Assembly (NCBI GenBank): GCA_025060325.1
Contig: JANXBW010000007.1
Location: forward strand, 105,897 to 169,896
Direction: 5' to 3'
From: Thermoguttaceae bacterium
GTDB taxonomy: Bacteria; Planctomycetota; Planctomycetia; Pirellulales; Thermoguttaceae
DNA: 64,000 bases
In this document: positions 1 to 7,808 of the stretch, piece after piece
Layout: every line of letters starts with the position of its first letter
Position numbering within the stretch: position 1 is the stretch's first letter
Translations under genes and position numbers: made by a program
Notes under the pieces: model-generated
Databases searched by the model: none
What the model was told of the DNA's origin: nothing
The model's input: only the letters and a program-made list of their open reading frames with translations

Positions 1-1
1 A

Positions 2-2446
2 CGGCAGCTTATGGTGATAAATCCGGACGGTACGGGCCAGCGGGCTGTTTACGGTAGTAACTCCTGGTTTCCCAATGCGCTTTATTTTGCCCGTCCTATG
101 CCGGGTGACAGTCAACGCTTTGTGGCAATCCTGTCGGGCTATCATGGCCCCCACCGGATGGGTTGGTTGGTGCTTGTGGACATCTCCCGCGGTTGGTTTG
201 AGGAGACTGGCATCGTGGCCCGAATTAGCGGTCAGGGACAGCCAGTGGAAAAAAGAATTGTGGATGAACTCGTCAAGGACGACTGGCCGCGATTCCTCCA
301 CCCTTACCCGCTCAGTGACAAGTACTTCCTGGTGGCTTGTCAACCAAAGCCGGGCGCTCCCTGGGGCATCTATTTGGCCGACGTGTTCGACAATCTCATC
401 CTCGTCAAAGAGGAACCGGGCTGGGCACTGCTTGAACCAGTGCCCTTGCGTCCCCAACCCCTCCCGCCGGTGTTGGCCTCCCGGGTCAACCTGCGTGATC
501 AAGAGGCGACGGTTTATCTCCACGACATTTACCGCGGCCCGGGACTTGCCGGAGTCCCGCGTGGCACGGTGAGGAAGCTCCGCATCGTTGCCTACCACTT
601 TGGCTATCCGGGATTGGCTGGGCCGGACCTCATCGGTTACGGCGGGCCTTGGGAGGCCATGCAAATCTTAGGAACGGTTCCCCTGCTCGAAGATGGTTCG
701 GCGATCTTCCGCGTGCCGGCCAATACCCCCCTGGCTATTCAAGCCCTCGATGCGGAAGGAAAGGCCGTGCAACTCATGCGAAGTTGGTTTACAGCGATGC
801 CGGGGGAGAAGGTTTCTTGCGTCGGTTGCCACGAACCCCCAAGCGAAGTACCAACGGCCGTTGCCGAAGCCGCCTTCAGCCAGCCAGCGGCCATCGAGCC
901 TTGGTACGGTCCGCCGAGGGGGTTTTCCTTTCTCCGGGAAGTTCAGCCCGTGCTCAACAAATACTGTGTCTCCTGTCATAATGGCCGGGACGCACCGCTT
1001 GACCTAAGACCCCCAGAGGAAGTGCCCCACTATCGGGGATTGTCCGTCTCCAAGCTTGCCCGGGAAAGGATGCATCCGGCCGTCGCCACCCTTACAGGTG
1101 GCGTTGTTAAATTTGCCCCGGCATACGAGGCACTCCTCCCTTACATTCGCCGCGTGGGTATCGAGGATGATGTGTCACTTCTTTTCCCGGGGGAATACCA
1201 CGCCGACACAAGCCCCCTTGTGCAACTGCTTTATGGGGGCCACTACGGCATTTGGCTTGATGGGGAAAGTTGGGATCGGCTTGTTACCTGGATTGATCTT
1301 AACGCCCCTTGCCACGGCCGCTGGAGCGAGGTAGTTCCCATCCCGGACGGTATGCACGAAAAGCGAAAGGAGATGTGGGAGCGATTTGGCGGCCCGGCTC
1401 AGGATCCGGAAATCCTTCCCATCAATTTGCCGCAACCCGACTTTTGCGCACTACCCCGCAGTGACGCGCCCTCTCAGCCGGACGACATGGCTGTGGACTT
1501 TCCTCTAACGCCTGCTCAAGCGGAAGCAAGGCAAAAAGCCCTGGACGAAACGTGTCGTCACATTCCGCTGCCAGGGGCTCGACCCCTTGTGTTTGTGCGC
1601 TTGCCGCCGGGGGAATGTTTAATCGGGGACCGAGCCGGCTGGGAGGATGAAAAACCGCGGCGGCAATTTCGCTTGGAGAAACCGCTGTGGATCTCCGCTT
1701 TTGAGATTACCAACGAGCAGTTCCGGCTCTACTCCCCCGGTCACACTCCCCGGTACTACCAAAAGCGGCATGCTCGTGTTGACGACCCAGGTCTGCCACT
1801 AGATCATCCCGACCAGCCAGTGGTGCGGGTCTCCTGGGAGGAAGCGATGGGGTTTTGCCGGTGGCTAAGTGAGAGGACGGGGCTTCACTTTGACTTACCC
1901 ACAGAAGAGGAATGGGAGTATGCGGCCCGGGCGGGTAGCGATTCTCCATTTTTCTTTGGCGGCTTAGATACCGATTTTTCGCCTTACGCCAATCTGGGCG
2001 ACAAAACTTTTGGCGTAGGGCTTTTGCCCCAAATAACCGGCGGCCTGGAACACCTGATCCGGGAAGGAGGACCGCTAGCCGAGGCGCGCTTTGACGACGG
2101 GCACTCGGTAACTGCCCCCGTAGGATCGTTTCGTCCCAACGCTTGGGGACTTTATGACGTCCACGGCAATGCCGCCGAGTGGACAAAATCGCCGTATGTT
2201 CCCCGCGGGCTACCGGAGACAGACACTTCGGACCCGGCGCTGCCAGAAAACCCAAGCCACTTGTCCACTCGCCGGGTTGTGCGAGGGGGTTCTTTCTTCA
2301 CTCCGCCGCGATGGGCACGCGCGGGCATTCGCCGCGGCCACTGGCCTTGGCAACGTGTCTTCGACGTGGGCTTCCGCGTCGTCCTGCGAGATGAAGAAGC
2401 CACCGACACCAAGGAAGCGCGAAAACCGTTTGCCCAAGAACCGTAA
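2..2446 (+). CDS. HzsA-like/PD40, dihaem and FGE-like fusion protein (5' partial)
   Basis: The reading frame is open to the left window edge, so the N-terminus is missing; the first ATG at 11 is probably internal. About 814 residues are present. Counting from that ATG, the N-terminal half (about 1-260) resembles the propeller and middle region of hydrazine-synthase-alpha-like planctomycete proteins. It is followed by two c-type haem motifs, CVGCH (270-274) and YCVSCH (318-323). The C-terminal part (about 520-795) is a formylglycine-generating-enzyme/SUMF1 fold, with WEYAARAG, LYDVHGNAAEW and VRGGSF blocks and a closing GFRVVL. The segment after RGGSF has no cysteines, so the paired catalytic Cys of true FGE are absent. 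The haem motifs imply export and a redox role outside the cytoplasm. The gene ends convergently with the next one. The substrate is unknown; the family assignment rests on pattern recognition. Confidence 0.8.
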   Translation, partial: RQLMVINPDGTGQRAVYGSNSWFPNALYFARPMPGDSQRFVAILSGYHGPHRMGWLVLVDISRGWFEETGIVARISGQGQPVEKRIVDELVKDDWPRFLHPYPLSDKYFLVACQPKPGAPWGIYLADVFDNLILVKEEPGWALLEPVPLRPQPLPPVLASRVNLRDQEATVYLHDIYRGPGLAGVPRGTVRKLRIVAYHFGYPGLAGPDLIGYGGPWEAMQILGTVPLLEDGSAIFRVPANTPLAIQALDAEGKAVQLMRSWFTAMPGEKVSCVGCHEPPSEVPTAVAEAAFSQPAAIEPWYGPPRGFSFLREVQPVLNKYCVSCHNGRDAPLDLRPPEEVPHYRGLSVSKLARERMHPAVATLTGGVVKFAPAYEALLPYIRRVGIEDDVSLLFPGEYHADTSPLVQLLYGGHYGIWLDGESWDRLVTWIDLNAPCHGRWSEVVPIPDGMHEKRKEMWERFGGPAQDPEILPINLPQPDFCALPRSDAPSQPDDMAVDFPLTPAQAEARQKALDETCRHIPLPGARPLVFVRLPPGECLIGDRAGWEDEKPRRQFRLEKPLWISAFEITNEQFRLYSPGHTPRYYQKRHARVDDPGLPLDHPDQPVVRVSWEEAMGFCRWLSERTGLHFDLPTEEEWEYAARAGSDSPFFFGGLDTDFSPYANLGDKTFGVGLLPQITGGLEHLIREGGPLAEARFDDGHSVTAPVGSFRPNAWGLYDVHGNAAEWTKSPYVPRGLPETDTSDPALPENPSHLSTRRVVRGGSFFTPPRWARAGIRRGHWPWQRVFDVGFRVVLRDEEATDTKEARKPFAQEP

Positions 2447-2526
2447 AAGGTTCAGCCCCTGGGCGCCTCGAAGCTATTCCGGCAAAGACCGTACTAAAGG
2501 TGATTTGGCCGCCCTTTGGCCGGCCA

Positions 2527-3933
2527 TTACGGTTGCTCGACCACCCAAATGTTGTTGACAGCCTGGGCAGGTTTAAGGTTGGTGATAATTTGGCCGGTGA
2601 GGCTAGCCGAGCCAGTCCCTTCGGCAATGGCGATTTCAACCGGCTCGGGCGACTGCTTTCCTTCAGCAGGCCAGAGGACTATTTGCTCCGTCTTCCCCTC
2701 CGACCGGGGCTTACCCGCCGGGACAGTAGTCAAAAGGAAACTCACCCGCACACCTTCTTTTTCGTTTACGCTTACCCCCAGTTGGTAGCGCTTGCCCGGG
2801 CGGAGCATCACAACGGCGCTTTGCCAAACGCGCCCCACTCTTTGAGGTGTGGCCATCCAGCGATCAGGTTCGTCCACACCGAGCGTGGACAAGCAAAAGT
2901 CAGGGTTATACACGAGGTTTCCCGGCGGATCTGTTGACGAAAGTTCAAGGTCGATTTTCGTCAAGTTACCCGGGCCTAGTGTTACCTCCTTTTCCGCTAG
3001 CAAAGCCCCGGGACGGTAAGCCACCAGGCGATACGTCCCCGGCGGAAGATTTCGCCATCGCGCCGTGCCCACCCAGGGGCCATCTCCCGGTGGTTGATCC
3101 GCCTCAGCACAGGTGGCATAAGGCGTCCCCAACAGCACCACCCGCGGTTCTTGCTCGTTGTTACCGGGCAGAGCCGGGGCGCGGATCTTTACTTCAAGAG
3201 CGGCTGTCCCGGGAATGTCTTCCTCCTTTAGACCAAGCACAAAAAGCGTGTACAACAAATCGGCCGTCACCCGGGTTGTCTCAAGAGCCGATTCCAAAAC
3301 GATCGGTTCGATCTTCTCTCGATCGGGAAAGACGGCCAAGGCCCGATCAGCCCGCTCGCTCGAAAAGGCTACCAACTGCTCAATCCGCTTGCGGAGGCCC
3401 ACGAGCGCCTCTTCCTCATTCGTCCCCAAAAGCTGTGGACGATAACCCTCAATTCGGATTAAATCAGCTCGGACCCAAGTCTCCAGCTCACCATGATGTG
3501 GACAATTGGGCTTGGCGTGAGGCGGGGCGCCCACATCTTCCACAAAGTGAAGAATCGGCCCAATCTGCCGGGCGGCATTGGTTGGCGTCTCGGTTCGCAA
3601 CGCCTGAAGTGCTCGCCGAAAGTACGGTTCGAAGGCGGCTTCCACCTGTGGCATCACGTGGCTGATATGCTGCGGCATTGCCGGGATAAGGAGGTAGTCA
3701 TCCGCATAGTATCGCCCCAGATCCCGTCCACGATGGTCCGGAAGCAAACAGTGTTGGAGCAAAGCGTTGACGTTTTCCTCCCCAAGCCGGGCTTTGATCT
3801 CCGGCAAGTTGGGAAGGACATCAAGCGCAGCGCGGGTAATTTCCGGATGTGGCCCCCAAGCAAAAGTAGCGGAACTCCACAGGCAAACCGCCAAAAACCA
3901 GACGATTATCCTCGTGAAAGGCGCCCGAAGCAT
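2527..3933 (-). CDS. Secreted zinc-dependent phospholipase C / S1-P1 nuclease-like protein
   Basis: 468 residues from an ATG preceded by AAAGGAG at 7 nt spacing; a longer frame upstream lacks such a site. Residues 1-25 form a signal peptide ending SATFA, so the mature protein would begin with Trp26. That fits the zinc PLC/S1-P1 nuclease superfamily, where the amino group of an N-terminal Trp binds zinc. Candidate further ligands follow in family order: His29, Asp66, His129, Asp133 (HFVED), His139, His147 and Glu151 (HGELE). The N-terminal 280 residues hold this helical catalytic domain. The rest looks like beta-sandwich modules, including a PPGTYRLVAYRPG stretch typical of carboxypeptidase-regulatory-like domains. 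It probably hydrolyses phosphodiesters in the periplasm or outside the cell. Phospholipid and nucleic acid cannot be told apart as substrate from sequence alone. Confidence 0.72.
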   Translation of the reverse strand: MLRAPFTRIIVWFLAVCLWSSATFAWGPHPEITRAALDVLPNLPEIKARLGEENVNALLQHCLLPDHRGRDLGRYYADDYLLIPAMPQHISHVMPQVEAAFEPYFRRALQALRTETPTNAARQIGPILHFVEDVGAPPHAKPNCPHHGELETWVRADLIRIEGYRPQLLGTNEEEALVGLRKRIEQLVAFSSERADRALAVFPDREKIEPIVLESALETTRVTADLLYTLFVLGLKEEDIPGTAALEVKIRAPALPGNNEQEPRVVLLGTPYATCAEADQPPGDGPWVGTARWRNLPPGTYRLVAYRPGALLAEKEVTLGPGNLTKIDLELSSTDPPGNLVYNPDFCLSTLGVDEPDRWMATPQRVGRVWQSAVVMLRPGKRYQLGVSVNEKEGVRVSFLLTTVPAGKPRSEGKTEQIVLWPAEGKQSPEPVEIAIAEGTGSASLTGQIITNLKPAQAVNNIWVVEQP

Positions 3934-3940
3934 TCTCCCA

Positions 3941-3947
3941 CTCCTTT
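3941..3947 (-). promoter_or_regulatory. Ribosome binding site deciding the start of the PLC-like gene
   Basis: AAAGGAG on the minus strand, 7 nt before the ATG at 3933. It selects this start over the 50-codon upstream extension and places the signal peptide at the N-terminus. Confidence 0.75.
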
Positions 3948-4443
3948 CTGATTGGTCAACAGGTGAAAGAAAGCCGAGCGTATAATCCCCGCACTTACTC
4001 GAAAACGGGCCAGGAATATATACAATATTGCCAGGCGGACCCCGGGAAATGGTGCTGTCGACCCCTTGGGTAGGGAACATCAACTAACATCCCGGCATAG
4101 GGGCAGTTACCGGCCGAGTCGCCCCGGACTTGCCCGCTGCGCAAGGCGCCCCCTTTTGGTTCCCGGATCGTCCAAATGGCATTAAGGATTGGCCCTGCAA
4201 TTTTACCCACCCTTAACTCCCATTGCATCTTTTAAGAAGCGCTCTGTGCCTTGTTCGGTTAGACCACTCGGAACACCGGGGCACGACGGACTCTGCTGAG
4301 GAAGCCTCTCAACCGCTTTTGGACCCTCCGGCACAACTCTTCGCCCAGAAGTTACCCGTGCCGAAAGAGGGCAAACAAAAGAGGTTCACTTGGCTTCAAG
4401 GTACAAGTCTTTTCGCCCAAATAACAGTTAACGATGATACCGC
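3948..4443. other. Intergenic spacer, about 500 bp
   Basis: No credible gene. It lies downstream of the methyltransferase and upstream of the PLC-like gene, both on the minus strand, and should hold the PLC gene promoter. I see no clear hairpin followed by a T-run. Confidence 0.5.
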
Positions 4444-5310
4444 TCAGCCCGGCTGCCAAAGGACAAAGATCCCAGCCCGTAAAGTCCGCCCGGTTGCCGA
4501 ACGAAGAGCCATTTGTCCGCAAAGATAGCCCGCCGGGGCAAGTTGTGGCAAGGCACTTTTGGCAATTGTCAACAGCTTCTGAGGGGTATATCCGGTGGCA
4601 TGAGCGGTGAGAACCAAAAATCGGCAGCGATCGCCCACCAAACGAGAACACCCTTCCAAGAGCGGCCGAAGATGCTTATCGATGTGCCAAAGCTCGCCTT
4701 TTGGCCCGTGACCATAAGTCGGCGGGTCAATAATTAGGGCATCGTAATTCCGTCCCCGGCGAGCTTCCCTCTCCACAAAGCGCCGGGCATCTTCACAAAT
4801 CCAATGGATTTTCGGCGCGCCTAGCCCGGAAAGTTCCACATTCTTTTTTGCCCAGGTGAGGACGTTCCTAGCGGCGTCGACATGATAAACTTCAGCTCCG
4901 GTAGCCGCGGCAACAAGTGTCGCCCCACCCGTGTAAGCAAAAAGGTGCAAGATCCTGCAGGGACTGCCAAGGCCACTCAGTCGATCGTGGATCCAGTGCC
5001 AAATCGAGTCTTGTTCCGGGAAAAGACCAATGTGCCCAAAAGGCGTACATTTAATCAACAAGCGAATATCCTGCCACTGGACAAGCCAATTCTCGGGCGG
5101 TTGGCGCCGGAAAAGCCATTGACCTTTCTGATCGGTTTGGCGGATAAATCGGGCCTCGGCCAACTCCCAGCGTGAAGGAACGGCTTTGGGCCAGCGTGCT
5201 GCCGGTGCTGGTCGATCAATGACGTATCCAGCCACCCGCTCAAGCTTTCGCCCCTCTCCACAGTCTAGAAGCTCGTAAACTTCAGGATCCCAATGGGCTT
5301 CGAGGATCAT
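4444..5310 (-). CDS. Class I SAM-dependent methyltransferase (RlmI/RlmK-like)
   Basis: 288 residues. The start at 5310 is chosen because GAGG lies 6 nt upstream and because the product then begins at the conserved MILEAHWD/YELLDCGEGRKLE block; the open frame continues to 5700 but that part looks non-coding. The C-terminal Rossmann domain shows the SAM-binding block ILHLFAYTGGATL, the acidic HVDAARN after strand 2 and a DALIIDPPTYGHG motif like the DPP(T/S) active-site loop of large-subunit rRNA cytosine/guanine methyltransferases. The N-terminal 90 residues resemble the short beta-rich lead seen in related planctomycete proteins, not a full PUA domain. Likely target is 23S rRNA, but the position cannot be told. 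It follows the Rossmann-protein gene on the same strand, 226 bp apart. Confidence 0.75.
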   Translation of the reverse strand: MILEAHWDPEVYELLDCGEGRKLERVAGYVIDRPAPAARWPKAVPSRWELAEARFIRQTDQKGQWLFRRQPPENWLVQWQDIRLLIKCTPFGHIGLFPEQDSIWHWIHDRLSGLGSPCRILHLFAYTGGATLVAAATGAEVYHVDAARNVLTWAKKNVELSGLGAPKIHWICEDARRFVEREARRGRNYDALIIDPPTYGHGPKGELWHIDKHLRPLLEGCSRLVGDRCRFLVLTAHATGYTPQKLLTIAKSALPQLAPAGYLCGQMALRSATGRTLRAGIFVLWQPG

Positions 5311-5316
5311 AAACAT

Positions 5317-5320
5317 CCTC
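5317..5320 (-). promoter_or_regulatory. Shine-Dalgarno site that fixes the methyltransferase start
   Basis: GAGG on the minus strand 6 nt before ATG 5310. The nearby ATG at 5316 would have no room for it. Confidence 0.5.
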
Positions 5321-5536
5321 GCCCCTAAGCCGCCAAAGCCGCTATATTCCTTTCCTTCCGTTGACAAGCGCCTTTTGGTCTGCCATGTTGGGCAAACATC
5401 CTGATTCTCTCCGCATGCCGCGATTATTAAGAAGCTTCCCGCTATCGGTTGACGGCACCTTATACGGCGGATCGTTTTGTTAACCGCACAGCGTCTCAGC
5501 CAGACGGGAAAGAGCCGATAAGCCAATCGCTTTTGG

Positions 5537-6385
5537 CTATCCATTGGTTGGTCGATAGCCGATAAGCTTTTGCGCCCGAGTCGTGGGAAATCGTGCCGGG
5601 GGACATCTTCCCCCAATATGTAAACAAGTCCACCAGCGCCACCTTTCCCTTTTATCGCTTGCCACAGCTTCGGCAGCCCTTTGGAGCGCCTCGATAGCAT
5701 CGGCGCGAAGGACCCAGCCTAGCCGCCTAGCTTCTGCCGGTGGCGGAACCCGGTCCATGACGCGGCCGACCCGCAGCACTAGCACCCGCAGAAGCTTTTC
5801 GCGGGCGAATTCTCGACAGACAAATTCTGCCAAGTACTCTGCCAGGCCATGCTCATCGTCCACGGCCCGCGGCCGCCAGTCTTCATCTACAAGAAAATCC
5901 TCATCGTAAAGCTCAAACATCCTCAAGGTGCTAACTAGAAGGCAACCTTTCACACCTGCAGCAACTGCCGCCTGGAGGAGCTGGTAAGTCCGCCGGGTTG
6001 CCTCTTCCACGCGGGCTGCCGGCGGGATAGCTCCTACTTCCGGCACGCAAATCACCACCGCCTCACGCAGAGCAAGTGCCCGTTGTAACTCCTGCCGATT
6101 GTCCACATCGATCGGAGCGGCAGGAAATCCCTCAGGAACCGCTAAATTTCCCCCATCCACCGGAACCCAGCGGAGGACCTCAACCGCAAGCCGGCCCCTC
6201 AGCTGCGCGATAGCTTCCTGAATCCAAGTCGGGAAAGCCGAGCCCGCAAACACAAGCCTAACGCGGGCTTCGACCGGCGGTTGGTTTTCTATGACCAGTG
6301 CCGGCTGGGAAGCACTACCCGTAGCAAGTCCACGCGAGCCAGCAGCCGCCACTGTGCCAGAAAGCAAGAATCCTCGACGGTCCAT
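5537..6385 (-). CDS. Tat-signal NAD(P)-binding Rossmann protein, epimerase-like
   Basis: 282 residues. The N-terminus DRRGFLLSG fits a twin-arginine (RRxFL) signal followed by a short hydrophobic Ala/Gly stretch. The body has the look of an extended short-chain dehydrogenase/NAD-dependent epimerase: a strand LVFAGSAFP in place of the usual GxxGxxG, a DVDNRQELQRAL block, VVICVPE, KGCLLVSTLRMFE at the position of the catalytic strand and VLVLRVGRVMD. A YxxxK dyad is not obvious, so dehydrogenase activity is doubtful. A good site, GGAGAAGGGC, sits directly before the ATG. Its stop is 15 nt after hemB's end (6401) in transcription order, so it is probably cotranscribed with hemB. Function unknown. 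Confidence 0.62.
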   Translation of the reverse strand: MDRRGFLLSGTVAAAGSRGLATGSASQPALVIENQPPVEARVRLVFAGSAFPTWIQEAIAQLRGRLAVEVLRWVPVDGGNLAVPEGFPAAPIDVDNRQELQRALALREAVVICVPEVGAIPPAARVEEATRRTYQLLQAAVAAGVKGCLLVSTLRMFELYDEDFLVDEDWRPRAVDDEHGLAEYLAEFVCREFAREKLLRVLVLRVGRVMDRVPPPAEARRLGWVLRADAIEALQRAAEAVASDKRERWRWWTCLHIGGRCPPARFPTTRAQKLIGYRPTNG

Positions 6386-6400
6386 GCCCTTCTCCGGAGC

Positions 6401-7441
6401 TTACTGGGGGCTTAACACTGGAGAGGACTTTTCCAAAAGCGGAGCTAATTCCTTGGCCCAGTAGGTGATGATGATCGCTGCCCCTGCCCGGCGAATGCAC
6501 GTCAACAGCTCGAGGGCTGCCCCTTTTTCGTCAAGCCAACCCTGACTTGCCGCCGCCTTAAGCATGCTATATTCCCCGGAAACTTGATAGGCTGCCACCG
6601 GCACACCGGGGAAATGATCCCGCACAAGCCGGATTATGTCCAAATACGGCAGAGCGGGCTTAACCATCACCATGTCGGCGCCTTCTTCTAGGTCCAGTGC
6701 CACTTCCCGGAGAGCCTGCCCCGGGTCGCTAGCCGGGTCCATCTGATAGCTGCGCCGGTCGCCAAATTGCGGAGCACATTCGGCAGCTTGGCGGAAGGGA
6801 CCATACAGCGTGCTAGCAAACTTTGCCGCATAACTGAGAATGGGAACGTGGTGAAAACCTTCCCCGTCTAAAGCCGCCCGGATGGTGCGAATCATCCCGT
6901 CCATCATCCCGCTAGGGGCAATTACGTCGCTGCCGGCCCGCGCGTGCACAACCGCCTGGTAGGCAAGCTCTGCAAGTGTCCGATCATTGTCAACGGTAGG
7001 CTCCCTCTGTCCCGGAAGGCTCCCCAGGATCCCACAATGTCCGTGGCTCGTGTATTCGCAAAAGCAAAGATCTGTGATAACCAAAAGCTCGGGTGCTGCT
7101 CCCTTACAAGCGTCGATGGCTTCCGGGATTATCCCCCGCTCCCGCAGGGCCGAGCTACCCCGTGGATCTTTGTACTCCGGAATCCCAAAAAGGATGATGC
7201 CGCCCAATCCAAGCTGAAAAGCAGCTTGTGCCTCCTCAGCGGCCAGATCGGGCGACAATTGATAATGCCCGGGCATGGAGGGAATCGGGCGACGAACTCC
7301 CTTTCCCGGCCGAACGAAAATGGGCAGCACCAAATTCCGCGGCGAAACACTAACTTCGGCCACCAAACGCCGGATCTTAGGCAACTCCCGTAATCGCCGA
7401 AGCCGTACCGACGGAAATCTGCCAAAAAAATGGGCGTTCAT
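6401..7441 (-). CDS. hemB: Delta-aminolevulinic acid dehydratase (porphobilinogen synthase)
   Basis: 346 residues, normal family length. It condenses two 5-aminolevulinate molecules to porphobilinogen in cytoplasmic tetrapyrrole synthesis. Both active-site lysines are present: Lys207 in SYAAKFAS and Lys261 in MVMVKPALPYLD. The metal site is the Cys-rich zinc type, DLCFCEYTSHGHCG (Cys126, Cys128, Cys136), as in animal and E. coli enzymes and unlike the Asp/Mg type of many bacteria. The start is taken at ATG 7441 (MNAHFFGRFPS); an in-frame GTG at 7471 with AAGGGA before it is an alternative. The Rossmann-protein gene follows 15 nt downstream. No other hem gene is in the window. Confidence 0.95.
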   Translation of the reverse strand: MNAHFFGRFPSVRLRRLRELPKIRRLVAEVSVSPRNLVLPIFVRPGKGVRRPIPSMPGHYQLSPDLAAEEAQAAFQLGLGGIILFGIPEYKDPRGSSALRERGIIPEAIDACKGAAPELLVITDLCFCEYTSHGHCGILGSLPGQREPTVDNDRTLAELAYQAVVHARAGSDVIAPSGMMDGMIRTIRAALDGEGFHHVPILSYAAKFASTLYGPFRQAAECAPQFGDRRSYQMDPASDPGQALREVALDLEEGADMVMVKPALPYLDIIRLVRDHFPGVPVAAYQVSGEYSMLKAAASQGWLDEKGAALELLTCIRRAGAAIIITYWAKELAPLLEKSSPVLSPQ

Positions 7442-7808
7442 ATCGTTCCACCACCCATCACAATCACGCACTTTCCCTTGGGTACTATCAGCCTAGCCCT
7501 CAAGCGAGTTGCCAAATTGCCACCGCTCACACGATACTCAGGGGGCCGATAGCTTCCAAGAGAGCCGTTGCTTTCCTGCCGGGATCCGGTTCCCGGATTA
7601 ATCGCCCCTTGTTGATCACATCTGTACGTCCCAGAGACCCGCCCATCCGGGATAACGCGGAAAATCATCCTTCGGAGCTAAACCTCTCCTTCCTCGGAGG
7701 CGGGACTCCGGCGGTTGACTGAGGACTTTCCCCCACTGCGGAAAAAAGCGCCGTCGAACAATTTCGGAAATTAGCAGGCGTGCCGCTCAGTTGATCTGCC
7801 CGTTGAGT
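7442..7808. other. Intergenic spacer, about 370 bp
   Basis: Lies between the kinase gene's end and hemB's start, both on the minus strand. It must hold the hemB promoter and leader. No gene, tRNA or obvious riboswitch was recognised. Confidence 0.5.

Noticed and set aside
1590..2400. Calling the first protein a true formylglycine-generating enzyme
   Set aside because: The C-terminal Cys residues needed for catalysis are missing; only the fold is supported.
2506..2526. TGGCCG/CGGCCA hairpin right after the PLC-like gene stop
   Set aside because: It is not followed by a T-run on either strand, so I do not call a terminator.
5311..5700. 130-codon N-terminal extension of the methyltransferase
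   Set aside because: It overlaps the end of the Rossmann-protein gene, reads as Arg/Lys-rich noise, and the GAGG site fits ATG 5310.
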